Part shown: piece after piece, positions 26,357 through 33,863 of the stretch
Layout: each line of letters opens with the position of its first letter
How positions within the stretch are numbered: position 1 is the stretch's first letter
The notes under the pieces: generated by a model
What the model was told of the DNA's origin: nothing
What the model saw: only the letters and a program-made list of their open reading frames with translations
Databases searched by the model: none
Position numbers and translations under genes: made by a program
Assembly (NCBI GenBank): GCA_040375675.1
Contig: JBEIRY010000001.1
Location: 5,705-69,704 of the forward strand
Source of the DNA: CAIUSP01 sp040375675
Lineage (GTDB): Bacteria > Actinomycetota > Thermoleophilia > Solirubrobacterales > 70-9
Length of the DNA stretch: 64,000 bases
Reading direction: 5' to 3'

Positions 26357-27136
26357 TTGCTCGCACCAGATCCCGCCAGCTCAAGCACCGGTTCCGAGAT
26401 CAACACCCTGTACTGGATCGCGCTTGCGATCGCGGCAGTGTTGGTCCTGCTGATCAATGCCGGTTTGATCGTGATGTTCCTGCGCGGTCGCGCTTCGAGG
26501 GGCGACCAGCCCAAGCCTGCAAGATCCAAACGCGGTTCGACCTTGGTGATTGGTGCTGTGCTCGCAGCACTCGCGGCCGCGATCTTCGTGGTCGGGATCA
26601 TCTACACGGAGGGAGCGGGGGTCGAGACCACCGCCGCATCAGCCGCAGACAGCGAAAGCCAGATGACAGGCGACGACACCGAAGCCAAGGCCGCTCGTGG
26701 AGAACAAACGCTCGAAGTCCTTGCATCAGGTCAACAGTGGATCTGGCGATACCAGTACCCGGATGGCACCTTCTCGTATTACGAACTCGTTCTGCCGGTC
26801 GGGCAACCGGTCAGGATCGACCTCGAATCAACCGATGTACTCCATCGCTGGTGGATTCCCGGGTTGACCCAGAAGGCCGATGCCGTGCCGGGCAAAACCC
26901 ATGTCCTGAGCTTCACCCCCGACAAGGAGGGGACATTCAAGGGAGCCTCTTACGCATTCTCCGGGTCCAACTACGCCACGATGAGGACAGTGGTCAGGGT
27001 CGTCTCGCAAGATGAGTTCAACCGCTGGCTCGATGACCAGGGTGCCGAAATCGCCTCGGCTCAGAAGTGGGTGCAGGACGAGATCGCCAAGAACGGTCCT
27101 TACGGCGCAATCGAGAAGGCAGGGGCCGAAAAGTGA
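26357..27136 (+). CDS. Cytochrome oxidase subunit II-like protein lacking the CuA ligands
   Basis: 259 residues: two N-terminal transmembrane helices (about 18-42 and 61-83), an acidic linker, and a cupredoxin domain aligning with subunit II. STDVLHRWWIPGL matches the normal His ligand region (His163 kept), and DAVPGK matches the conserved loop. The CuA loop that should read CxExC...H..M reads ASYAFSGSNYATM at 197-209: both cysteines, the glutamate and the second histidine are replaced (Ala197, Tyr199, Phe201, Tyr206), only Met209 stays. It cannot form CuA. The start is TTG at 26357, and the stop overlaps the GTG of the subunit I-like gene by four bases. The true ctaC is at 35.8-36.5 kb. Confidence 0.88.
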   Translation: MLAPDPASSSTGSEINTLYWIALAIAAVLVLLINAGLIVMFLRGRASRGDQPKPARSKRGSTLVIGAVLAALAAAIFVVGIIYTEGAGVETTAASAADSESQMTGDDTEAKAARGEQTLEVLASGQQWIWRYQYPDGTFSYYELVLPVGQPVRIDLESTDVLHRWWIPGLTQKADAVPGKTHVLSFTPDKEGTFKGASYAFSGSNYATMRTVVRVVSQDEFNRWLDDQGAEIASAQKWVQDEIAKNGPYGAIEKAGAEK

Positions 27137-28821
27137 GAGATCCGATCAATACCCATCCCGAAGTCGCGGTTCAGGGGGTCAGCTCCAAGCGTCCAGGGTG
27201 GATGAGCTTTGCGACCAGTTCCGACCACAAGGATGTCGGAAGGATCTATATCGGCGCCGCGCTTGGCTTCCTCGCGCTGGCAGCAGTCGAGTTCTTCCTG
27301 ATGCGTCTGCAGTTGATGGTCCCTGACAACACACTGATAGCTCCGGTCACCTTCAACCGCCTGCTTTCCGTCTTCGGAGTGACCCTGACCTCCCTGTTCG
27401 TACTGCCCCTCGCAATGGGTCTGATCACCTACCTCCTGCCCCTGCAGATCGGTGCGCGCTCGCTCGCGTTCCCCCGTCTGGCGACCGTTGCTCTCTGGCT
27501 CTTCTTGACCGGAGGGGCCTTGACCTACATCTCCTTCTTCTACACGCCCCCCGAAGCAGGCCCGCTCGGCCTCCCTCCGCTCTCTGGCGACCTGGCCTTC
27601 ATCGACAACAACGGAACCGATGTCTGGATTGCCACCGTCGGGCTCTCCACACTCGGTCTCGTGCTGCAGGCGATCAACATCGTCGTCACCGCCTCGCGCG
27701 AGCGCGCGCCGGGTATGGCCTGGAGGCGATTCCCGACCTTCGCGTTCTCTGGCGTGGTCAGCTCCTGGCTGCTGCTCGTAGTAGGACCGGCGATGATCGC
27801 GGGCTTGACCATGCTGATGATCGACCGCCACTACGGCGGAGTCTTCTTCAATTCCGGAGAAAGCGGCTCCCCCACCTACTTCGAACACCTCAGCTCGATC
27901 TTCACGACCGGCGTCTATCTGATCACTCTGATCACCGCGATCGGCGCGATCTCGGAAATCCTGCAGACCTTCGCCGGAAGAGCTCTCCCACACAGGCGCG
28001 CGGTCTCACGTTCGCTCGTCGCCATAGCGGTTCTCGGGTCTCTGGCCTGGATGCAGAACATGATGTCGGCCGAGATCCGCATCGGCTTCCTCTACGCCGC
28101 GATGGCCTTTGCCCTGGCGCTCATCGTGCCCATAGGCATCGTCTTCTGGAACTGGTTCGGAGTACTTGCTTCAGGCTCGATCAAGCTGCGCGCGCCGGTC
28201 GTCTTTGCGGTCGGCGCGATCTCCCTGCTCAGCCTCGGACTCGCCGGCGAGATGATGCAGAGCCTGATCCCGGTCAACTGGCTGCTGGCCGGCACTACCG
28301 ACTCGACAGCAGAGACGGGCCTGGTGCTGATCGGCGGATCGGTCATGGCCGGATTTGCAGCGCTGCACTACTGGATACCGAAGATGACCGGTCGTGAGGT
28401 CGGTGAGGGAACTGGCAAGGTCTCTGCGGTCGTGATCTACCTGAGTGCCCTCGTCATCTGCGCCTGCCTGTTCCTCGCCGGACTCAACGGACAGCCGGCC
28501 GATACCTACAGGTTCTATGCAGGAGAAGGTCTCGATACCTACAACCTGATCGCATCGATCGCGGCGATCGTGCTGATGCTCGGGATCTTGACCGAGCTGA
28601 CGAACATCACGCTGAGCGTCCACCACGGCCGGCGCGTTGGCCACGATCCATGGGGCGGCTCGACACTCGAATGGTTCGCCCTCTCGCCTCCGCCCGCTCA
28701 CAACTTCGACCTGGTACCTGATGTCCGCTCGAGCGAGCCGATGTCCGACATCAGGCGCGGAATAGAACGTGATTCGGCTGAAGCCGCCGAGACGGCCAAG
28801 GTCGCTGAGCCGGTAGCCTAG
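27133..28821 (+). CDS. Cytochrome oxidase subunit I-like protein without heme or copper ligands
   Basis: 562 residues, GTG start. It aligns over its length with family A subunit I: SSDHKDVGRIYIG, LLPLQIGARSLAFPRL, RAPGMAWRRFPTFAF, DRHYGGVFF, LHYWIPKMTG, and the C-terminal SPPPAHNFDLVPDVR. Every ligand position is changed: heme a His becomes Phe81 (SVFGV), the CuB HPEVY becomes TTGVY (258-262, Tyr262 kept), the CuB His pair becomes Met307-Gln308, and the AHFH of helix X becomes AETG (Glu394, Gly396). Frame, length and membrane helices are intact, so it is not a decaying pseudogene. It is probably a structural or regulatory paralog; it should not reduce oxygen. Followed by ctaA after four bases. 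Confidence 0.9.
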   Translation: MRDPINTHPEVAVQGVSSKRPGWMSFATSSDHKDVGRIYIGAALGFLALAAVEFFLMRLQLMVPDNTLIAPVTFNRLLSVFGVTLTSLFVLPLAMGLITYLLPLQIGARSLAFPRLATVALWLFLTGGALTYISFFYTPPEAGPLGLPPLSGDLAFIDNNGTDVWIATVGLSTLGLVLQAINIVVTASRERAPGMAWRRFPTFAFSGVVSSWLLLVVGPAMIAGLTMLMIDRHYGGVFFNSGESGSPTYFEHLSSIFTTGVYLITLITAIGAISEILQTFAGRALPHRRAVSRSLVAIAVLGSLAWMQNMMSAEIRIGFLYAAMAFALALIVPIGIVFWNWFGVLASGSIKLRAPVVFAVGAISLLSLGLAGEMMQSLIPVNWLLAGTTDSTAETGLVLIGGSVMAGFAALHYWIPKMTGREVGEGTGKVSAVVIYLSALVICACLFLAGLNGQPADTYRFYAGEGLDTYNLIASIAAIVLMLGILTELTNITLSVHHGRRVGHDPWGGSTLEWFALSPPPAHNFDLVPDVRSSEPMSDIRRGIERDSAEAAETAKVAEPVA

Positions 28822-28825
28822 GGTC

Positions 28826-29845
28826 ATGCAGAACCCTCGCGCAGGCGAGGCCCTGCGCCGGTTTAGGCGCCTCGCCCTGGTAACAGCAGTTGTGACTTTC
28901 CTCCTCGTCGTAGTCGGCGGGATAGTCCGTGTCAGCGAGTCCGGTCTGGGCTGCGGCCCTTCCGGCAGCGGACTGCACGGATGGCCGCTTTGCGGAGGAC
29001 AGGTGCTGCCGGTCGTTGGCGACGAGGCGCTTTTCGTCGAGTTTTCACACCGCTTCCTCGCAGGGGTTGTCGTGCTGCTGATCGCAGTGATGATCTGGCT
29101 TGCCTTCCGCGATCTGCGTGAGCTGCGCTGGCCGGTGCGCGGATCTATTGCGGTTGGTGTCTTGGTGCTCTGCCAAGCGGCCCTGGGCGGCCTGACGGTC
29201 GAATACAACCTCTACGAGGCCCTGGTGGCCGCACACCTCTGTCTGGCGATGATCTGTTTCGGTTTGCTGATCTGGCTCACCGTCGCCGCTGGCGACTCTG
29301 AACGCGTCGACGCAGGCGAAAAGCCAAGGGCGCCGATCTCGAAACTGAAGCCGTTCGTCTTTACCGCTGCCGGCTTCCTGCTTGCCTCGATGGTTGCCGG
29401 CTCATACATGGCCGGAACCGAAAAGCTCGGCTCCGATGGAGCGGCGGCCGAGGGGGCACACATGGCCTGCGGTAACCAGTTCCCCGGCTGCCTCAACAAA
29501 GGCGTGCTGCCATTTGGCACCAACGAACTGATCGACATCCACCTGACCCACCGCGTGCTCGTCTACTGCGCTGCGCTGGCGATCATCGTGCTCTTGATTG
29601 CTGCGTGGAGGCTGGGTTCGCGCAGCAAGCTGCTGCTGCTGGCAGGTGGGCTGCTGACCCTGCAGATCGCACTTGGCGGGATGAATGTATGGCTCGGCGA
29701 GCATGCCGTGCTCGTAGTTGCACACCTTGCTACCGCTGTTGCCCTCTGGACCTCGATCCTGCTGATCGGCTACACGCAGGCGCTCTCGCCTGCAGCCGCT
29801 CCCAAGACAAAGAGGAGCCGGAATACAAAAGCAGTGGCTGCCTAG
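28826..29845 (+). CDS. ctaA: Heme A synthase (COX15/CtaA)
   Basis: Oxidises heme O to heme A in the membrane. 339 residues with eight transmembrane helices in two four-helix halves. Seen: GGIVRVSESGLGCGP near 32-46, heme-ligand histidines in EFSHRFLAG and VAAHLCLAM, and in the second half HLTHRVL and VVAHLATAVALW. Cysteine pairs (CGP...CGG and CGNQFPGC) resemble the disulfide loops of Bacillus CtaA. Located immediately after the ligand-free oxidase pair and one base before ctaB, so the operon couples heme A synthesis to those proteins. Confidence 0.96.
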   Translation: MQNPRAGEALRRFRRLALVTAVVTFLLVVVGGIVRVSESGLGCGPSGSGLHGWPLCGGQVLPVVGDEALFVEFSHRFLAGVVVLLIAVMIWLAFRDLRELRWPVRGSIAVGVLVLCQAALGGLTVEYNLYEALVAAHLCLAMICFGLLIWLTVAAGDSERVDAGEKPRAPISKLKPFVFTAAGFLLASMVAGSYMAGTEKLGSDGAAAEGAHMACGNQFPGCLNKGVLPFGTNELIDIHLTHRVLVYCAALAIIVLLIAAWRLGSRSKLLLLAGGLLTLQIALGGMNVWLGEHAVLVVAHLATAVALWTSILLIGYTQALSPAAAPKTKRSRNTKAVAA

Positions 29846-29846
29846 G

Positions 29847-30854
29847 ATGCGTACCGAAACGACAACTCCTTCGAGCCCCACCTCCAGATCCGCCAGCGGG
29901 GAACCCGCCACGACCAACGGCAACGGGGTGCCGGCCAAGAGCAGCCTCAACGCAACGACCACCAGTAGTTCGCAAGATGGCGTAATGCGCAGGGCGATCA
30001 GCACGGCAAACGACTACGTGACCCTGACCAAGCCGAGGATCATCTCGCTGCTGCTGCTCACCACGGTCGCAACCATGTTCGTTGCAGATCCCTCCGGCCC
30101 CGGCATCGGGACCATCCTCTGGACGATGCTCGGTGGATACCTCGCTGCAGGAGGCGCCGGGGCAATCAACCACTACCTCGAGCGCGACACCGACTCGCGA
30201 ATGGAGCGCACCCGAGGCAGGCCGCTGGCATCAGGGCGGATCAGCCCGCTCAAGGGGCTGGCTTTCGGAATCGCCCTGGGCACCCTGGCAACGGTTCAGC
30301 TGGCCATCACGGTCAACCCGCTTGCGGCAGCGCTGTCGCTGGCCGGACTGCTTGGCTACGTGTTCGTATACACGCTCTGGCTCAAGCCGCGGACACCGGA
30401 AAACATCGTTCTCGGAGGAGCTGCCGGAGCCATACCCCCATTGGTCGGCTGGGCTGCGGCCACCGGTGGCCTGACCCTGGATGCCTTCTGGCCATTTGCG
30501 GTTGTCTTCTTCTGGACTCCACCCCACTTCTGGGCGCTCTCGCTGCTGATATCCGACGACTACGCCAAGACCGGCACGCCAATGCTCCCGAACGTCCGAG
30601 GCGAAGCAACTACCAGGCAGCGGATCCTCCTCTACACGCTGGTGCTGACCGCAGTCAGCCTGGCGCCGTTCTTCACTGGGCTGTTTGGATCGCTCTATCT
30701 GATCTCGGCATCTGTACTCGGAGGAGTGTTCATCGCCGGAAGCATCGCCCTGATAAGGCGTCCCTCGCGCGAATCGGCACGGAATCTCTACCTCTGGTCG
30801 CTTGCTTACCTGGCACTGCTCTTCTGCACTATGGCCCTCGACCGCGTCCTATAA
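29847..30854 (+). CDS. ctaB: Protoheme IX farnesyltransferase (heme O synthase)
   Basis: Adds a farnesyl group to protoheme to make heme O. 335 residues, UbiA family. Seen: GGAGAINHYLERDTDSRMERT (first Asp-rich prenyl diphosphate site, NxxxDxxxD type) near 111-131, the second site region KTGTPMLPNVRGE, and TPPHFWALS near 221-229. About nine transmembrane helices. A 48-residue Ser/Thr/Asn-rich N-terminal extension precedes the first helix and could be mostly untranslated if a later start is used (for example MRRAIST). One base after the ctaA stop. Confidence 0.96.
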   Translation: MRTETTTPSSPTSRSASGEPATTNGNGVPAKSSLNATTTSSSQDGVMRRAISTANDYVTLTKPRIISLLLLTTVATMFVADPSGPGIGTILWTMLGGYLAAGGAGAINHYLERDTDSRMERTRGRPLASGRISPLKGLAFGIALGTLATVQLAITVNPLAAALSLAGLLGYVFVYTLWLKPRTPENIVLGGAAGAIPPLVGWAAATGGLTLDAFWPFAVVFFWTPPHFWALSLLISDDYAKTGTPMLPNVRGEATTRQRILLYTLVLTAVSLAPFFTGLFGSLYLISASVLGGVFIAGSIALIRRPSRESARNLYLWSLAYLALLFCTMALDRVL

Positions 30855-30867
30855 GGTTCCTCTCGTA

Positions 30868-30978
30868 ATGGATCGCAATCGAGCACGCTCAAACATCAAG
30901 TCCGGCCTGTGGGCTGGGGCCCTTGCCCTGTTCGTTTTTGCCGCCGCCTTCTACATCGCAGTCCTCTACCTCGCATGA
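30868..30978 (+). CDS. 36-residue single-helix membrane protein after ctaB
   Basis: Starts at ATG 30868, 13 bases after ctaB. A basic N-terminus (MDRNRARSNIKSG) leads into one hydrophobic helix (LWAGALALFVFAAAFYIAVL). Its TGA overlaps the ATG of the next small gene as ATGA, which argues that it is truly translated. Tiny single-helix proteins are frequent in oxidase and assembly operons, and this could be an oxidase subunit or assembly helper. No family recognised. Confidence 0.65.
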   Translation: MDRNRARSNIKSGLWAGALALFVFAAAFYIAVLYLA

Positions 30979-31217
30979 GTCAACCCGAGAAGCCGTCAGA
31001 GCTGATCTACCTGCCCGCTCCCACCGCGCTACCGGTGATCCTGGCGATCGGAATCGCATTGATCGTGTTCGGAACATTTGCCTGGTGGCCCTACGCGGCT
31101 CTAGGCGGCATCCTGGCCATAGGAGCCTTCATCGCCTGGATGCGGAAGAACCGCACGGATATTGCCCGTATGCCGCGCGAGCAGGAGGAAACTCCGGCTC
31201 GCATACCTCTTCGCTGA
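30975..31217 (+). CDS. 80-residue two-helix membrane protein of the oxidase-like operon
   Basis: MSQPEKPSELIYLPAP, then two membrane helices (TALPVILAIGIALIVFGTFA and YAALGGILAIGAFIAWMR), then a basic tail. The start ATG at 30975 overlaps the preceding stop by four bases. The layout recalls the small fourth subunit of actinobacterial oxidases, but sequence similarity cannot be claimed by eye. It ends the ctaA/ctaB operon; a new promoter follows at 31311. Confidence 0.7.
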   Translation: MSQPEKPSELIYLPAPTALPVILAIGIALIVFGTFAWWPYAALGGILAIGAFIAWMRKNRTDIARMPREQEETPARIPLR

Positions 31218-31310
31218 GCGCTCCTTACCCGCTGATCATCGCTCGTGCGATTAGTCGCAAGCGCGGCCGAAAACAGGGCAGGCTGACGGAGCGTGGTCAG
31301 GCTCTCCCGA

Positions 31311-31316
31311 TAGGAT
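31311..31316 (+). promoter_or_regulatory. -10 box for a leaderless cytochrome c transcript
   Basis: TAGGAT, seven bases before the ATG at 31324. It gives the cytochrome gene its own transcription start although it follows the operon in the same direction. Confidence 0.55.
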
Positions 31317-31323
31317 TAGGGCA

Positions 31324-32001
31324 ATGAATCGTCCCAAGTCCTTCGGAGCATTTCTGCGCATTGGTATCGGGCTCGTCGCCACAGCTTCCCTCGTGGCCCT
31401 CTCTGGCTGCGACCTCCAAGAAGACGCAGACACCGCCCGTGGTGAACAACTCTTCGTCCAGAAGTGCGGCAGCTGCCACGCCCTGACCGCGGCCGGCACG
31501 CAGGCAAACGTCGGACCAAACCTCGACTACGCCTTCAAAGCCTCCAGGGCGATCGGTGCGGACCAGGACACGATCGAGGGCATCGTCACTCACCAGATCG
31601 AGTACCCGCGCCCCGCCGACCCGAAAGACACCCACCTCTACATGCCGGCGAATCTGGTCGAAGGCAATGACCTGAAAGACGTTGCCGCATACGTAGCGAG
31701 CGTGGCAGGCGTACCGGGAATCAAGCCCCCGCAGTTCGTGCCTGAGGAGTTCTTCGTATCCAACTGCGGCGGCTGCCACATACTCTCGGCTGCAGGCACG
31801 CAGGGCGTAACCGGACCGAATCTCGACAACAGCCTTTCCGGGCAAACTCCGGATTGGATCCAGAATGCGATCGTCAACCCCAACAGCGAGATCGCTGCCG
31901 GCTATCAGGCCGGGGTGATGCCACAGAACTTCGGTCAGGTAATGACGCCTGACCAGCTGAAGAAGCTAGTCGACTACCTCGAGAAGTCAGTCAACGGCTG
32001 A
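31324..32001 (+). CDS. Diheme cytochrome c lipoprotein
   Basis: 225 residues. A lipoprotein signal peptide ends in VALSGC with Cys29 as the lipid anchor. Two class I cytochrome c domains follow: heme motif CGSCH at 48-52 and CGGCH at 148-152, each followed by AAGTQ..GPNLD, which shows an internal duplication. Met ligands are likely in LYMPAN (107) and GVMPQNFG. It is anchored on the outer face of the membrane and is the best candidate electron donor to the CuA of CtaC, whose operon faces it. The stop is five bases from that of the convergent small gene. Confidence 0.94.
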   Translation: MNRPKSFGAFLRIGIGLVATASLVALSGCDLQEDADTARGEQLFVQKCGSCHALTAAGTQANVGPNLDYAFKASRAIGADQDTIEGIVTHQIEYPRPADPKDTHLYMPANLVEGNDLKDVAAYVASVAGVPGIKPPQFVPEEFFVSNCGGCHILSAAGTQGVTGPNLDNSLSGQTPDWIQNAIVNPNSEIAAGYQAGVMPQNFGQVMTPDQLKKLVDYLEKSVNG

Positions 32002-32006
32002 CCTCT

Positions 32007-32189
32007 TCACCGGCGAGGGGTTTTCGCGCCCTCGTCTGTCTCATCCGGAGACGCAACCCACCTGCGTAGCCAGATCACGACCCTGATCAGGGCGACAGCG
32101 ATCAGCAGGCCAGCCAGGATTGCGGCAGCAAGGCCAGAGACGAGAACCGCCAGCGCTACGACTACTGCCCCCGAGACGAGAACCATCAC
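32007..32189 (-). CDS. Small membrane protein downstream of ctaE
   Basis: As placed (GTG at 32189, ATG next codon) it has 60 residues: two hydrophobic helices (VLVSGAVVVALAVLVSGLAA and ILAGLLIAVALIRVVIWL) and a basic tail. The same frame stays open upstream to the ctaE stop and encodes APEASDPRSGRKDLRNPFQ, NEGDAFRLL, which look like real protein, but no ATG, GTG or TTG exists there. Either the start is non-standard (a CTG lies in DLRN) or that stretch is untranslated. It is probably cotranscribed with ctaE and may be a small oxidase subunit. Confidence 0.6.
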   Translation of the reverse strand: MMVLVSGAVVVALAVLVSGLAAAILAGLLIAVALIRVVIWLRRWVASPDETDEGAKTPRR

Positions 32190-32286
32190 GAGCAGCCTGA
32201 AGGCGTCTCCCTCGTTCTGAAAGGGGTTGCGCAGGTCTTTGCGCCCGGAGCGGGGATCGGAGGCTTCTGGGGCTACGAGAACGCCT

Positions 32287-32916
32287 CTAGAGGACGTAGA
32301 CGGTGACGAAGACGATCACCCACATCACGTCGACGAAGTGCCAATAGATACTCGGCAGTTCGAGTCCGCGGTGATCTTCAGCCTTCGGCCCGAAGTGGCC
32401 GCGCCACAACCGCACGTTGACGATGGTGAGGAGGATGAGACCGACGATCACGTGGGCGCCGTGGAGGCCGGTCAGACCGTAGAAGATCGAACCGAAGGCA
32501 CCGTCACGGGCGCTGAATCCTACGTGGATGTACTCGTTGAGCTGAATGAAAAGGAAGGTGGCACCCAACAGCCAGGTAACCGCCATCGCAGCCGTCGCGG
32601 CCCTGCGATTGCCTCGACGAATACCTTCAAGCGCCCAGTGAATCGTGAAGCTCGATGAGACCAGGATCGCCGTATTGACCCCCGCCACGACAACCGGTAG
32701 CTCATACGGGGACGGCGGCCACGGGCCGTCGTTGACCACCACCCGCAGGAAGAAGTAGGAGGCAAAGAACGCGCCGAAGAGCATCGCCTCGGTGACGAGG
32801 AAGATCAGCAATCCGAGCGTGGTCTGGTCGACCTTCGAGCTCTTGTTGGCCTCGGGTGGCCCGTGATGGTGATGGTCGTCTGTTGCGTGACCCAAGCTCA
32901 CGGATGCGCTCTCCAT
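32287..32916 (-). CDS. ctaE: Cytochrome c oxidase subunit III
   Basis: 209 residues, the five-helix bacterial form. Begins with a histidine-rich tail (HATDDHHHHGPPE), then GLLIFLVTEAMLFGAFFASY, in which the conserved Glu sits in the lipid-binding helix. Seen also: WLLGATFLFIQLNEYIH, GLHGAHVIVGL and IYWHFVDVMWVIVF, the usual C-terminal signature. The start meets the stop of the preceding USP-like gene at 32916, so translation is coupled. Confidence 0.96.
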   Translation of the reverse strand: MESASVSLGHATDDHHHHGPPEANKSSKVDQTTLGLLIFLVTEAMLFGAFFASYFFLRVVVNDGPWPPSPYELPVVVAGVNTAILVSSSFTIHWALEGIRRGNRRAATAAMAVTWLLGATFLFIQLNEYIHVGFSARDGAFGSIFYGLTGLHGAHVIVGLILLTIVNVRLWRGHFGPKAEDHRGLELPSIYWHFVDVMWVIVFVTVYVL

Positions 32917-33863
32917 CAGGCCTCCTCGTCCTCTGTGTCGCTTTCTGACCCTACTGCTGCCAGGGCCGCGGACCTTGCAGCTGAAACCCTCGCACGGCGG
33001 CCGGAGGACTCGATGTGCTCTACCGGTTTACCGGTCGCCTTCTCGGCCTCCTGTACCAGCCCCTGCTCGATCCATTCGGACTTTTCGCCCTTCAGCGTCG
33101 AGATCAGGATGTCGTCGAGGCGGTAGTGCTCGTTTGCGTTACGAATCGCAGTGAGGGGGTCTGGACTCATCGGCTGACCAGTTGCATCGATCTCCTTGTC
33201 GTACATGGCGCTCAAGGTCCGCGCCAGGTTCTCGCAGATCTCCTCGCGACTTACCTCGCCTGAGCGCGGTGCGATGAAGGTGTATCGGTGGGGGCTCTTC
33301 TCTGCCCGCTCGATCAGCCTGCTGACGAGCTCCTGACTGTTGATCGTCTTGGTCGCGACGACGAGGGTGTGGGTGATGTCCCAGTTAACGCCGTCCTCGT
33401 CCACGCGAACCGGAATGTGTTCGATCGGAACCTCGTAGCGAGAGCGTGCCCAGTCCACGAAATCACGGCGAAGAGGGCCGAAACGGGTCTCGTAGAGACA
33501 CGAGAGGAGCACCCGGTCGGGATTGGTCGCCCGAATTGCATCATCGAGGGCCAGAGGCGGATCGGGGTCCATGACTCCACCAACAGAGGGGATTCCGAAC
33601 TCGCCGAGGACCTGCGAGGTGACATCCACCCTGCTCTGGGCGGAGTCCCTTGCCTGATCGGGATCGACGATCTGACCTACGTCAGGCTCGTTCTGCGGCG
33701 CTATGACGCCAAAGTAGTCAGCACCTGCATCGGTCATCTCACGACAGGCGTTGAGAAGCTTTCGCCCACCAGCCACCTCGTTGAGGAATACGAGAACACG
33801 CTTCTCCTCACCGCTGCGCGGCGGATTGTCAGGCTGCGGATAGTTGGTATCCGAGTCGCTCAC
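32916..33863 (-). CDS. Two-domain USP-like (HUP fold) protein between ctaD and ctaE
   Basis: 315 residues in two similar halves. Half one starts KRVLVFLNEVAGGRKLLNA and half two THTLVVATKTINSQELVSRL, each a strand, a short loop and a helix, then ADYFGVIAP or YTFIAPRSG; both halves end in a PDRVLLS- or LDDILIST-type strand. This resembles universal stress proteins but lacks an obvious GxxGS nucleotide loop. An acidic, Ala-rich tail follows. GTG start overlaps the ctaD stop (GTGA), and its own stop overlaps the ctaE start, so it is made in fixed ratio with the oxidase. Function unknown; a soluble regulator or assembly partner is possible. Confidence 0.75.
   Translation of the reverse strand: MSDSDTNYPQPDNPPRSGEEKRVLVFLNEVAGGRKLLNACREMTDAGADYFGVIAPQNEPDVGQIVDPDQARDSAQSRVDVTSQVLGEFGIPSVGGVMDPDPPLALDDAIRATNPDRVLLSCLYETRFGPLRRDFVDWARSRYEVPIEHIPVRVDEDGVNWDITHTLVVATKTINSQELVSRLIERAEKSPHRYTFIAPRSGEVSREEICENLARTLSAMYDKEIDATGQPMSPDPLTAIRNANEHYRLDDILISTLKGEKSEWIEQGLVQEAEKATGKPVEHIESSGRRARVSAARSAALAAVGSESDTEDEEA

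Noticed and set aside
26357..28821. The ligand-free oxidase pair as pseudogenes
   Set aside because: Both frames are intact, overlap by four bases, keep all structural motifs and have normal length; degradation would be expected to leave frameshifts or stops.
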